Shown piece after piece: positions 38,583 to 49,613 of a DNA stretch of 64,000 nt. The position numbers were made by a program, and so were the translations under genes. The stretch is from Hypholoma sublateritium FD-334 SS-4 (Eukaryota; Basidiomycota; Agaricomycetes; Agaricales; Strophariaceae). The notes under the pieces were generated by a model. It saw only the letters and a list, made by a program, of their open reading frames with translations. It searched no databases and was not told the origin of the DNA. The DNA lies in NCBI GenBank assembly GCA_000827495.1, contig KN817580.1, positions 133,549 to 197,548 on the forward strand. Direction: 5' to 3'. How positions within the stretch are numbered: the first letter of the stretch is position 1; each line of letters opens with the position of its first letter.

Positions 38583-39085
38583 TCAAAACATCAATTGTGT
38601 AGGGAGATCAAGAGCCTATAAGAATTGATAGTTAACTCCATCGTATTTTTGCACTTCAGGGATCCTCAGGGATCCTTTGATATGGTTGTTGAGACCTTAT
38701 CGGGACCCTTTTAATCGTTTTAAACTTCTAAGAACCATTGTATAGACACTGGACATTGTGGTATTACGATCACTTTCATTTCTACATGTAAATGTATTAC
38801 GTAGTACCATTTGCAAATTCGACATAGCTTGGAAATTAGTAAAAGTAAGCTACATGGTGCATGCGGCAGAGTATGTTGCATGTTACTTAACTTCTGGTGG
38901 TGCATATTACACGTTTGTATGTCGACCTGCATGCGTTCAGTACACGTTGCATTGCGTTAGCCGTGGTCGCCGGCCAACCGGTCTGTTTTGGTTAATGAGG
39001 CTACGGGAGGTTACGTAATACACATATCCCGGTCCTTGACACGACGAATGACGACGAGGAGGTCGACTCGTTTCTTCTCTAATCC
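38583..39085. other. Intergenic spacer
   Basis: Contains a small direct repeat of GGGATCCT (about 38658-38676). No gene supported. Confidence 0.4.
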
Positions 39086-39871
39086 ATGCTCAATTGGCGA
39101 CCGTTCTTTCGACCTGCCGGCATCGCACAGCGGGCTATCCAAGGTCAAAGACGGTCGATACACGCAACAATCCCCCGGGCGCTTGAAATCCAGCCACGAC
39201 CTGGCGGCGTGCTAGCAAAACTTCGCTTCCGAGCTGATGGTCAACCGCGTTCGCGATGGATGGGAGCCTTCGTCGGTGCGTTTGAGCCCTTGTTAAAATA
39301 ATTCACGGCACCTGGAAATTCAATTGCGCTTTCTACAGGGACATTATTGTTCACCAACATCGTCACGATGGTCTCCATGTTCGATCTCATAGAGGAGAGC
39401 GAAAGTGCGTTGGGCGTCTTGGCCGGTGTCGTCTATATGCACAAGCTAGACCTGGAATATTCAACGGTTAACTTGGACGATCCGGTAGGGACGTACATGT
39501 ATTTTCGGCGGATGTATCAAGCTTTTTCGCAACTGTCTGACGAGGAGATGGACCCGCTTTTCAAGCACTTCAACAAGCTGGCCTTCTCTTCAGAGGAAAG
39601 TGATGCAGAGATGCAGGAGAGGCTGCATGAGATTACGCGACAAGTTGCTGAAGAGATACATGCGACACTTCGAGACATTGATTCTGATTCCATCCTAAAT
39701 CTGGCCAATCACATTCTCTTGGTTATGAAGGATGCACTGGAGTCGATGCTTGAGCTTCTTCAAGACGTGGAAGATGCGGACAGCGATGGAAAATATTCCT
39801 TCCAGTTAATCAAGGCCCGGTCTAGGAAGGACCCCGGCACATCAACTAAGGACTATGAAGTATTAGGATGA
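39086..39871 (+). CDS. Small unrecognised protein, probable mitochondrial inner-membrane type
   Basis: Two exons (39086-39275, 39339-39871) join in phase to give 240 residues. The N-terminus (MLNWRPFFRPAGIAQRAIQGQ) is Arg-rich without acids, like a mitochondrial presequence. A hydrophobic segment spans the exon junction (WMGAFVGTLLFTNIVTMVSMFDL). The C-terminal half is strongly acidic and helical (DEEMDPLFKHFNKLAF, EMQERLHEITRQVAEEIHA). No family was recognised. The in-phase intron interrupting a clean transmembrane helix supports the model. Confidence 0.6.
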
Positions 39872-40697
39872 AGGTCGGATAAAAGTACGACATACACCTT
39901 TCACTCTCGTTCCTGATATTAACGAAGATCAGGGTTTATCCGACGCCTCAAGTTTCTTCAAGTACAATATTAACAAACGGTATTAATAAATCTGGATCAA
40001 TTGAAAATCCTAGCCCCGCTATTCGAGGTGATATTGCAACAAGCAACGCCCTTCTGCCTCATCAAGTTATTCCAACACTACTCAAAATAATTACCTGCAA
40101 CGGCAAGCGTACGATGCTGCATAGCCAATCTGGTGAAACATCACACTCGTTTCGACGCGTAGACATGGATTTGTGGGCTTCTTATATGTCAATATGTATC
40201 TTAACGCTCCAGTGAAAACACTAGATACCTCAACCTATCTTCTAAAGACCTAAAAACTGGATCTCACTTATTGGCTGTCCGGTGCATACTTTGGTTTATT
40301 GGCAATCATCATCTTTATCCCTCTTTCCAGCCTTTCCGAGAATAAATGAATATAATTCCTCGCCCTTCATTGCGGATGCTGAATCTTTTCCTTCATCAAC
40401 AAGATTAATCCCCTATCAAACTTATCCCGATCGATATGGTGAGCAGCAAATCACATCTTTATCATTTGTCTGCTGGCCTGAGCACTGCGATATCCTTTAA
40501 TAGCTTCGTCATCTATGTAACCCATAAAAAATATACTACGGGTCGATGGACATTCTCTACCCGTCATCATTGAAATATTTATGAACACAACAGTGCGAAT
40601 TCTCAGAACTCAATTGTGGAAAAATGTTAATACAGACTAAACACCCAGAGCGATGAACACATGGTGTATGAGAGTGATTCAAACCCGCTGGCTACCT
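39872..40697. other. Intergenic spacer
   Basis: About 0.8 kb between convergent genes; AT-rich, no supported exon. Confidence 0.4.
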
Positions 40698-41412
40698 TTA
40701 CGTCACATCATCATGCCAAGGGATGTCGTGTGCAATCCGAAATGCATCCCATTCTCGCCACTTTTCGTTCATCATCTCGTATGCTGGCACCCAATCAACG
40801 CACGTATGTGTCCCTCCGGTTCTACTCCTGGTGAAATTTCGCATCGTAAAGTCTCCAGGCTCAAGAGTGACGTCGGCTGCGCAGAGCGTCCATTGTCGAA
40901 GATAATTGAAGCAATGCAGAATATGCGCTTGTCGTGAATGGCCGATGGTTTTCCAGCCCTTTTCGATGGAGTTGCGCATCGCGCGAAGACAATGCAATTC
41001 ATGAAACATCGCAACTGCAAACATGCGTTCTTCCTTTCCGATGCGGACGTGTCCGTCTCCTGTCGTCGCAGTCCACAACCATTCTGCTTCTGCTTCGGGC
41101 GCCATCAAGTCGTAGTGGACGCTCTCCTGGACAATCATCTTGACAAGTTTTTCCTCAATCGGCAACCTTATTGGATGATCGGCTCCAATGAACGCTATTT
41201 GCGGACATTTGAGTATATAAATGAGATTGAAGCGAACATATCCCACAGTAAGAATCAATTGGTCGCACGACGGGACTTCTCCGCTGCTGCAGCTGCAAGA
41301 GCTTCTTGAGGTCTTTGGAGAACATTACAAGCGACCAAGACAAATACAAGGAAGCCGCGCTTAGAAGCAGTAATGCGAAGAGGTGGGGGTGTGGTTTCTT
41401 CTCTTTCTGCAT
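40698..41412 (-). CDS. UstYa-like (DUF3328) oxidase 1, both HxxHC motifs intact
   Basis: Membrane-anchored member of the UstYa/DUF3328 family, copper-type oxidases that cyclise or oxidise peptides in fungal RiPP pathways such as ustiloxin and related compounds. Two exons (41412-41247, 41194-40698) encode 220 residues. A single N-terminal anchor (about residues 10-30) precedes the lumenal domain. Landmarks: YSFIGADHPIRLP, the first motif HELHC (H120-C124) and the second HILHC (H146-C150) followed by FNYLRQWTLC, then CVDWVPAYEMM. Both metal-binding motifs are complete. It is head-to-head with the GNAT gene at 41975, with 562 bp shared. Orthologues occur without known products too, so the substrate is inferred only. 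Confidence 0.88.
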
Positions 41413-41974
41413 AGCTGATGACTTGGATGGAGAAGAGTGCGGGGCGGGCGTGCGATGACGAAAGACGGTCTCAAAAGTCACTCATGGTATTGTGAGTCTT
41501 ATGGGTGTACCTATTCATTCGCTTCACAGTTTTACCTATTACCCCTTGCGCAAGAGATCTGGCAAACCTCCAACATGCCAAAACCATCGACATCTCTCTT
41601 CCCAGCTCTCATGACTAATTTTCCAGATCTTCAAATCACGATGAAATAATATTCACAGGGACCTCAGATACCCCTCTACACACTGTCAACCTTTCAGCAG
41701 CACCGACCTGATCTATTGCAGCATAAAGCCCACTTGACCTCCTGCCTATTCGCGCTTTTATTTTGGGAGACATGTCATGGATGGGAAGTGGCACATAGAG
41801 ACTCGGGAACCATAAGCGTGTATCGCATGGTGCGCCAAGTAGGAAAAGCTTCAGGTAGGCCGTGTAACTGCGCGATAGACATTAAAATGTTCACTTCTTG
41901 TCGATATGGCAGTCAGGCATCCATTGCTCCTTTTCAAGTAGTACAGAGTGCCCCATCCCGCCACGTACAGGACG

Positions 41975-43075
41975 ATGCCTCCTTTTCGCGTACAGCGTGT
42001 CTTGAATCCCACAGGTAAATGAATAAACCTCCTTCGACCTGAAACGAGCCTGATGAAATAATTTGCGAACTCTTTCTGCCTTCAGAGGCCCGGCTCGCCG
42101 AGGCCGCGAATCTTTTTACAGACCTCATGAAAAATAGTAAACGTCCCTGATTATTTTGTTTCATCATACACTAAAACTGTAGGATTACATCTCAAAGATC
42201 TAGGCGCCCTTAGTCTAGCTGGCGGGGAAGCCTCTTTGATGAATTATCAAGCGCTGGCTTTGCTGCGGGTAGGCTCTCTATATGGAGAATATTACGAAGC
42301 TACAGACGACGAGGGAAATTTACTTGGTTTTACCATGTGGATGCCACCTGGCCAAGAAATGTTCAGCACGTTAGTCTCTCCGGCTTTGATTTATCCATCG
42401 TTAAAGTTAGCTAATTTGCGTACTTGCAATCCATAGCGAAGAACAAAGACGCCTAGGATTCAACTATTTCATGCAAATGCTTTCTAGCGAAGCAGAGAAC
42501 TACTTCAAGACCAAAGTGAGCAGATATCCACCACGACATTGCCTCGTCCGAACGGGAGCTCACAGCAGTGTTTAGTATGTCGCACAATTTCCAGGATTTG
42601 TAGCTAGCCTACTTGGTCCAAGGGTACACCTATTGTTCGAACCACTTCCCAGATGGGCTGACAACGATTATAAGGGCAAGATAGACTCTTGGTGGCTACA
42701 CATGGCTATGATACGTCATGATCGTCAAAGGAAGGGTGTGTTGCGCGCGCTGGTTGATATCGTTCGGGCGAAAGTAGGTCTACAAATGAATATCACTGAC
42801 GCAAGGTCTCATCAAATGCAACACCACTCTTCACAGGCTGAAGACGCTGGCGAATATCTTGCAACATGTACCACGAATGATGATAATGTAATATTTCATA
42901 AACCGAATCCGCGACTGACACTCATTGATCGACTCTCTAGATTCGTGTCTACACGGGTCTAGGTTTTGCTTACAAGGGATCTACCGAGATGGAATCACCT
43001 TGGGGTAAATGGCCGATCCATGTCTTCAAAATGGATTTTGCAGATAAAAAAGCCCCCAGCAACCATTTGGAGTAG
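41975..43075 (+). CDS. GNAT-family acetyltransferase
   Basis: Soluble acetyltransferase of 229 residues in eight exons: 41975-42014, 42086-42136, 42183-42369, 42437-42515, 42576-42623, 42675-42773, 42837-42887, 42941-43075. The N-terminus MPPFRVQRVLNPTEARLAEAANLF is typical of a large basidiomycete GNAT group. Core signatures: GYTMWMPPG-like GFTMWMPPGQEMF, KIDSWWLHMAMIRHDRQRKGV (acetyl-CoA loop R-x-x-K-G-V), TCTTNDDN, and YTGLGFAYKGSTEM near the end. It lies between UstYa-like oxidase 1 (divergent) and the precursor candidate, so it could acylate a peptide product, but it may equally be an unrelated detoxification enzyme. Confidence 0.82.
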
Positions 43076-44828
43076 GATTTTATGCACACTATCGCACACA
43101 GGGCGGTAAAAAGACGTCCTACCTAGCCTGGGCTCTCCAGTCTGATTCTGGTATGATCGCGACCCATGTAGATTTATTAGAGGTCATATCGAGGTCATAT
43201 TCAAAATTAGATTGTGAAATGTGGTTACCAATATTAATAGAAAGAATTACCAAGTTTGTCGCCTGTTTTCACCTGTTTCGCCCTCACCTTCATGGAAAGA
43301 ACATCTCACGAGCGCGTTGTCCAAACTGAAGATAAATGCGCTGTAAGTCGTCAAATGTCTTAAAACAATCTTAAACGTCCAAAGTGTCTGCCATTGTGGG
43401 AAAGGACACCGGCTCTCTGCCAGGTCGCAGACGGTGGTCTACCGCTTCCTGCAATTCCTTGTACTTACTCATGTCCGCCAAGCAAAACTTTTGATCCGCG
43501 AAGTCTATGGTTGCTGATTATAATTGTTTCCTGATAATTTATCTTTACAGAGTCTAATTCATGACAGGCCCCCTTTTCGTCTCATTCAGTAGACCTATAT
43601 GTCGGAAATTATTAATTGCAACTTTAAATTCAACGCCTACAGCTTACTTGATATCCACTTTTTTGCTTCTCACAGAATTTCACTGTAATGCAGGGCCTCG
43701 TAACATAAATAGGAGTTGTAAATTGCTACTTACCAACCTTTGTGATGACTTCTCCCCTACTGTCTACATATTCAATGTATCTAATTCTTATTCTATCGAA
43801 CTAAAAACTAGAGGTGACCGTGCCGTGCCCGCGTGGCCACATCCGATATGCTTGTCTATGCCATAATATAGACTTATAGTCGCAAATCACATAAAAATGC
43901 TGTCAATCCGACATGTAAATGCACGATCATATTGCTCCCAAATTTAGTGAACACGGCTGGGGACATCGTGAAGCGGCGGTATCGTACCGGATCCCGCAAG
44001 ACTGGCATCGTGATTAACCAGAGGCTGAGAGCTCAAGACATGGGGAAAAGGAATGCTTGGAAATGGAGACACTACTTACTTTAGATTGGTGACTATATAT
44101 ATCAGATCAGATGAAGAGCTCGTTGAGTTAGATTGAACACAGCCTGTTTGAATCAAGTAGATAATTTGTGGGACTGTAAAGTTGCCGGGAAGGGCAAGGG
44201 AAGGGCGCATTTCTAGAATTTGAAGGACCCCTGAGTCGTCAACAATATAGTTCGGTTCAAAAGGCTGTAAACACTGGCAAGTGGGTTGGATGATAGAAGG
44301 TAATGCAAAGCCGTAAGAGGTTGTACATAAAGTGGAGGGTAGGAGAGAGAATCGTAATAGGACATGCATGAAAGATTATTCCATGAATATTTCCACCTTT
44401 AGAGACGTTCAAGATATGTTCAAGATAAGTAGTAGCAAGTACGACCAACAATTTGACAACGATTGTTAATATGTATCGGGCCTCCCGTTCTTTCTTTGGA
44501 CTTGAATAATGATCGGATGACGATAGCGCTGTTTCCCTTTCCTCATATCGTAAGGTGATGAACCGCAGAGCCAAAGTTTCCGCATTTTCTCGAATAAGAG
44601 TGCGGAAGACACACTGGTTACGGCGAGCGGCCCTGGACCCCGCAAATCTCCGACGGACTACAGCATAATCCCACGTGTTAGACCCCGTCTTGTATTCTCC
44701 TTCGGGAATTTATCCCTTACGGCCATAATGAGGACGGATATTCAAACTAAATGCTGGTTACTTCAATGCTCCTTCGTTAACTCACCCCTGGTCCCACCGA
44801 ACACTAATACCCTTCCTCGCCTCACCCA
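43076..44828. other. Intergenic region with a weak possible exon pair
   Basis: About 1.75 kb. On the minus strand between 44574 and 44079 two overlapping frames read plausibly (RYILTIVVKLLVVLATTYLEH, a transmembrane-like helix, and QPTCQCLQPFEPNYIVDDSG), but no ATG with a clean splice was found, so no gene is called. A short tandem duplication containing GAGGTCATAT lies at about 43180-43200. Confidence 0.3.
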
Positions 44829-45859
44829 ATGACACGGCAGAGTGACGAGCTTGAGTCGTTGGAGTTGCTATCTAGGGATCGTGAATACGGCGAAGTACAA
44901 GGTCAGAGCTCTCGGTTACAGACCTCTTCTATAGCACTGTTTGATGGTCCTTTAGAGAGATTGCACTCGCTTCGCAAGCTGAGGGGATCTATCAACTCAT
45001 GGCCTTATATGCTCACCGGTGTATTCTTGTTTTTCATCCTGGACATTGTTGCGTTCATCTGCATTGGGAAATTGCTTCTGGATGCGAAACGCTCGATTTC
45101 CGACCTCGATAACTTGGATTTTAAAGACCCATACGTTGGCCTAGATAAGCTTTATGGAAGCCGCAGAGTCAACAGCTCACGCTACAATTCAGTTATCAAC
45201 GAGCCGCGACTCTCAGCACAGATCAGCCCGGAACAGGCGAACGAGGTGTTTCCCATTGATTCCCATCGTTGGTTAAGCGACTTTGGCCTACTGTCCCCTC
45301 CAGACCGTCGTTTCCAAGTCTCGAGCAAAAAAAAAGTATGTCAACCCACTACACAATCGTTTCAATGAAAATCTTACAGCTATCTATCTATATTTTTAGA
45401 TCGTCACTGTCGTCCAATTCAATATCTTAGATTATGGAATGGAGAATTGCAGTCTGAAGATTCGCCTTCCTCGCCGCGGAGATAAACTACCCCATCCATA
45501 TACACTTCCCTCTATGTGGGATACAGTTCCCCTTGATGTTTGCGAACTCGACGTCAAGCGTCCACTTAAAGAGTGGTCTATTTCGTGGGCAACGCGTCCG
45601 GATTGCATTCGATCCCTGGGTACAGCAAGTGCTAAGGTTGGAGGGGAATTCGAAATTCGAAATTTTTCCTGCAAATCTGGTTCTTTCGTCGGATATCAAA
45701 TTTCCTGCTCTCAACCCTCCCCACAATGTGACCTTGATGTGTGGACAAATCAAAATGCGACATGGGGTGAGTTTGTTCTATTTTCTCCATCTGTGCAGGA
45801 GAATACTGAAACGCGATTTCTTAGGCATTTTCATAGAGCAGCATCAGACCTTACTGTAG
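44829..45859 (+). CDS. Single-pass membrane protein, But2-C-terminal-like
   Basis: Protein of 302 residues in three exons (44829-45335, 45400-45766, 45825-45859). A transmembrane segment (about residues 60-80, YMLTGVFLFFILDIVAFICIG) separates a short cytosolic tail from a lumenal domain. Conserved-looking blocks are EPRLSAQIS, VFPIDSHRWLSDFG, VVQFNILDYGMENCSLKIRLP, the Cys-containing SCKSGSFVGYQISC and DVWTNQNATWGIFIEQHQTL. This is a common Agaricomycete type sometimes annotated as having a ubiquitin-3-binding But2 C-terminal domain; the function is unknown. The tiny third exon restores the family's usual ending. Confidence 0.75.
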
Positions 45860-47230
45860 CTTGCTTTTGTCTTTATTTATATTCCAGAATATAATGCTAT
45901 CCGAATGCCGTCTTCGCCGTCACTTGAAAGCCATATGTAGACTCCGACATTGTTGAGCACTCTCACGCTGCGTGTCGTTTGTGGCACGATCAGAACGCTG
46001 CTAACACCTTCCGAACAAAATGCTGGCTTCATCTGCCTTATACATGCCGCACCTTGGTTAAAATAATTATCCGCGTTTGCACGACTTAACCCTCTATGCG
46101 TAGAACGAGGTTCACTTCTACAGTTCGAGTAATACTGGAATTAACCATTTAACATACTTACATCTCCATTGCCGCCATGAATCCCGATCTACCGCATATT
46201 GCGTATGAGTAATCATCACCGACATCGGCAGAAGTGTAACAGACAGCCGGTTAATGGGCGCTTGCCTATATATCCCATGAATGAATAAACAATGCAGTGT
46301 TCCTGCGCTCTCCTATTGCCATTTGACATTTTCGTGATCCTTATGCGTCTTCTTCCAGCCCTAGATTATTATGATTGCCCACGTGGCCTCAACTGGCACT
46401 TGGATTTGACGATGGCCTGCCCGCATCATTGAGGCCTGAGGCCTGAGGGCTTGGGGTCTGAACCTTCGGGTCTTCCCACCATCATTTGAAGTTTCGAACT
46501 ACAAATACCCCAATTGAAGCGTCTGAGCTGCCTTGATTTGTCTCGGGCATGCTATCCGTCAGCTCTTGGCTCTAGCTACATGATTACCCCGTGGACCAAG
46601 GCTAAGCATTCAGACGGGGGGTGCAGATGACCATTACCAACCTGCCCAGGGCGTCCGAAGCCGACAGCACTCGAGGCTGGCAGGAAGCCTGTATGTGACA
46701 AAAGTGAATAATTGGGACACTCGGTCTTTGAAAACACGGACGTATGTTATACATTTATTCGCGATATCTGAGAGCAACGGATTTTTCCTTTATACTACAA
46801 AATAAAGATGTTCAGAGTGGATTCACGGCAAAATCTATTTTTGTAACAAAGTGGTAGCCGATATCAAGGCTATACAATGCGTAAGTATATCTAGTCCGTT
46901 GTTTGAAATTCCAATGCCCTGGGTCTCTCTGGAGCAGCTGACGTTGCTATTTATTCGGTGGCATTGGATCCTCAACTTTGGTCCCTCCAATATGTTATCC
47001 ACATTTAAATATTGCTAACGTCAAGGTCACTATCAATAATATGGTTTGCCTGCATCTACTACCGACTCAGAGTAACAAATGGGCGTGCAATAAATAACAC
47101 AACAGTTCTTGATTTGACTAAGTAAGTTCCTGCCGTCTCGGACTCTACAGGAATTGTGACCGCGACCACGCCAGCTTGACCCAAAAGTCAGATTTGTGAT
47201 CCAAGACATTAGGTGCCATGCTTACTCTGT
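45860..47230. other. Intergenic region
   Basis: About 1.4 kb between the But2-like gene and the 3' end of the peptide precursor gene. No exon supported on either strand. Confidence 0.4.
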
Positions 47231-47583
47231 TTACGAATCTTCCGCCGCTGATCGCAGCCAAGCGGTGTCAACTAGTTCGCCCTCAGGCAGAGTCCGCAGG
47301 AATATAGTATCGACCGGACCACCATTTGGAAGGTCACGAAGCCAAACAGTATCGATCGGCCCTCCTTCAGGAAGAGAGCGTAGCCAAGCAGTATCGACTG
47401 GGGCACTCTCTGGGAGAGCACGCAGGAATGTATTGTCGACTGGAATGTCTAAACCTTTTGTCAGATCGAGTGCATGCAGCTCAGAAATATGCTCGCTTTA
47501 CCTGCAGTGTCCACAGAGATTGGTCTTGCAGTCACCGAGAGAAAAGACATGCTGATGATGAGGGTGAAGATTTTGCTGAACAT
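47231..47583 (-). CDS. Secreted repeat-peptide precursor (candidate RiPP precursor)
   Basis: Two exons (47583-47502 and 47454-47231) with a 47-nt intron (GTAAAG..AAAG) encode 101 residues. Residues 1-19 are a signal peptide (MFSKIFTLIISMSFLSVTA, VTA cleavage rule), 20-31 a short leader. Residues 32-101 are five consecutive 14-residue units ending exactly at the stop: PVDNTFLRALPESA, PVDTAWLRSLPEGG, PIDTVWLRDLPNGG, PVDTIFLRTLPEGE and a decayed LVDTAWLRSAAEDS. Copies differ mostly at synonymous positions, which argues for selection on the peptide and for this strand. Each unit holds one aromatic (F/W) and one Arg; there are no Lys-Arg Kex2 sites. A TATA box precedes it. Neighbouring UstYa-like oxidases suggest RiPP maturation; that is inference. 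Confidence 0.72.
47234..47443. repeat. 5 x 42-bp coding tandem repeat
   Basis: Five in-register 42-bp copies encoding the 14-residue units of the precursor. The copies are diverged at third codon positions (Leu as CTA, CTT, CTG, CTC; Arg as CGT, CGC, CGG, CGA). The opposite strand is also open but its translation is not conserved between copies. Confidence 0.85.
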
Positions 47584-47625
47584 GTTCTTGGTAGGTCGTC
47601 TGACATGAATTCTGGTTACAAGACC

Positions 47626-47633
47626 CTTTTATA
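47626..47633 (-). promoter_or_regulatory. TATA box of the peptide precursor gene
   Basis: TATAAAAG on the minus strand, about 43 bp upstream of the start codon. A single ATG at 47604-47606 between TATA and start lies in another frame, near the expected transcription start, so it may not be in the mRNA. Confidence 0.55.
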
Positions 47634-49613
47634 CTTCACTTGAAAGCAGAATTTGAATCTAATCGACTGCACAATATCTACTTTGAGCCTTCCCTGAATG
47701 GATCAGAGCTGTTTGAGATTAATTACCTTATCAAATAATACTGGTGAGCATCGGAATCTCCGAGCCTAATTTAGAACAGAATCACCGTGATGCTATCCTT
47801 GTGCCTCTTTCCAGATGCCGTACGAATTATGATATATACTGTTGAAGACAGCACAGAGCGTCGATTGCTCGGACGAGTCTTGTGTATTTCACATTGAAAC
47901 ATGTAGCGTCGAGCTATGGTGTTGCGGTCAAGATTCTAGGGAGCGTGGCATCGGAAAGGGTAAGGGGAGCGAAGGCAAAGCGCAACATATGCTAACCGTT
48001 GCGAAGCTTCTTTTGACAAATGATGCGCTATTACTACTAAAGTCACCCTAAAGTCACCCATTAATCAGTAAATAAACTAATTGCACTCTCGAGTGTCAGT
48101 TCATTGCTCCGGATTTACTCACAGTTCAAAGATTTTCTAAAATGTTATAATTCTTAGAAACAAATTTCTATTAGTTAGTATCAGTATTCAAACTTGTCCA
48201 ATTTTGTGGCTTATAAGAAGCAATAGTCAGTTATGTGATGCCATAGACGACTTGCTTTCTTAGAGTCTGAAGGACAACGTTACTTCTTTGTAATCCTGAG
48301 AGACCGTTTCCAGTGGCACTTCCGCACAGACGTGTGCTAAATTTAGATATAGATATACATTCTATTTATAGCTAAACGAAGGCTTGGCGGCGTTGATGCG
48401 TTGATGCGCTTGTCGCCATTTTGTTGAGAGATAATACGCATCTGCATTAAGATGCGCCTGCTACGTGAGACTTAGTTCGTATGTTGGTAGTACATAGTAG
48501 TCCCAATACCATACTGTATTACAGATATTTATAACGACCATCACCATGGCCTCAGTCGTTTAATATCGGCCGTCATATTGACGGAGTGGATCAGTGGCAA
48601 TTTTGGTTACCTCTGCATGCCGTATGCCAAGATCTTGGAAAAAGCTTTCAACAAAAAGAAATAAGGAGTTACCTCTGCGATATCTACCACAAGTAGGATC
48701 TGATTCATAGCCATGGTAAGTCTATTAGTACATAATCCTAGAAATCGCCAACGAAGTAGATCCGAAGGTTCGTGTGTCTCCCATAAGTTGAAGTACTAGG
48801 AGTCCAAGTGCTCAGACTACTAGTTCTTCTCAACGCGTTGGTCTACGCATTTTGGTTAATGATAAAATTATCGCAAAAACCCTTTGTTCCACGTATTATG
48901 TCCGCACCCAAGGCCCTGGCGGAACATCAGATATTTTAATTATGATATTTATGGTTCGGAAGGTCTTAGAGTTGAAACTATTAATGTCGATTGTATTCAC
49001 TCGCCATACATTGCAATCGCACCTCTTTTCAGTGTCGTCAAGCAAAGCGCTGCCGAAAAGGTATTGACGCATTCCTCATGCCCGTTTCCTAATTGACTAT
49101 TCGTATATTTCGCTCAACTTGGGAACGGACTACAAATAGACTTACTGTTCAGATGCCAGTGATTCTTCGATAATTAGAGGACTGCTTTGTACTGGAATTT
49201 TGAATTTATTTTATTGCCGAGTAATTGTTAACACTCAAAAGCACGATACCGGCGCGGTATAGTAGTATGTTAACTTATAAGCTCTTATAAATGGCACTGC
49301 ACTGTACCCCGCGTCGTTCATAAATATGTTGTCTCGTGCAGACTCCTAGCTCAGCAATATCAGTCTGCGAAGCAATCGGTGTGGGCATTCACCGACCGTA
49401 CGCAGGCTTCTTATTGATTCCGTACTTGAAAATATCCATCCCAGGGCTTCCAAATTATCCAATCGTATTATTTCTATCGATCGTTCTTTAAATCAGAGAA
49501 AAACGAGGCATGCTTCCAGTACATAGCTACGAATGTATTAATTTTAAAAGGTTACTAAGCTGTCCACTGTCTTCTAGCATCAGGATTCAGGAATACCTCA
49601 ATTTTAAGCAAGA
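47634..49613. other. Gene-poor AT-rich stretch
   Basis: About 2 kb upstream of the precursor and downstream of the DUF6534 gene. Apart from the GMC-like fragment near 48938-49063, nothing coding is supported. Confidence 0.4.
48884..49096 (+). pseudogene. Possible decayed GMC-oxidoreductase C-terminal fragment
   Basis: The frame reads YDIYGSEGLRV, then IHSPYIAIAPL and KQSAAEKVL. This resembles the C-terminal strand-helix of GMC oxidoreductases (V-x-G-x-x-N-L-R-V ... AP ... EKAAD), but the catalytic His/Asn region is not recognisable and upstream frames are broken. It could also be chance similarity. Confidence 0.25.

Noticed and set aside
44079..44574. Possible small membrane protein gene on the minus strand
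   Set aside because: Hydrophobic and Cys-containing text is suggestive, but there is no ATG with consistent splicing and the longest frame starts at a non-ATG codon.
46325..46435. Tiny plus-strand open frame (about 29 codons) with an ATG
   Set aside because: No signal peptide, repeat, promoter element or similarity; expected by chance.
47196..47643. Two plus-strand frames over the repeat region with RxRR-like sites
   Set aside because: No ATG start for the longer one, and the amino acids are not conserved between copies, while the minus-strand reading is conserved with synonymous changes and has signal peptide, intron and TATA box.
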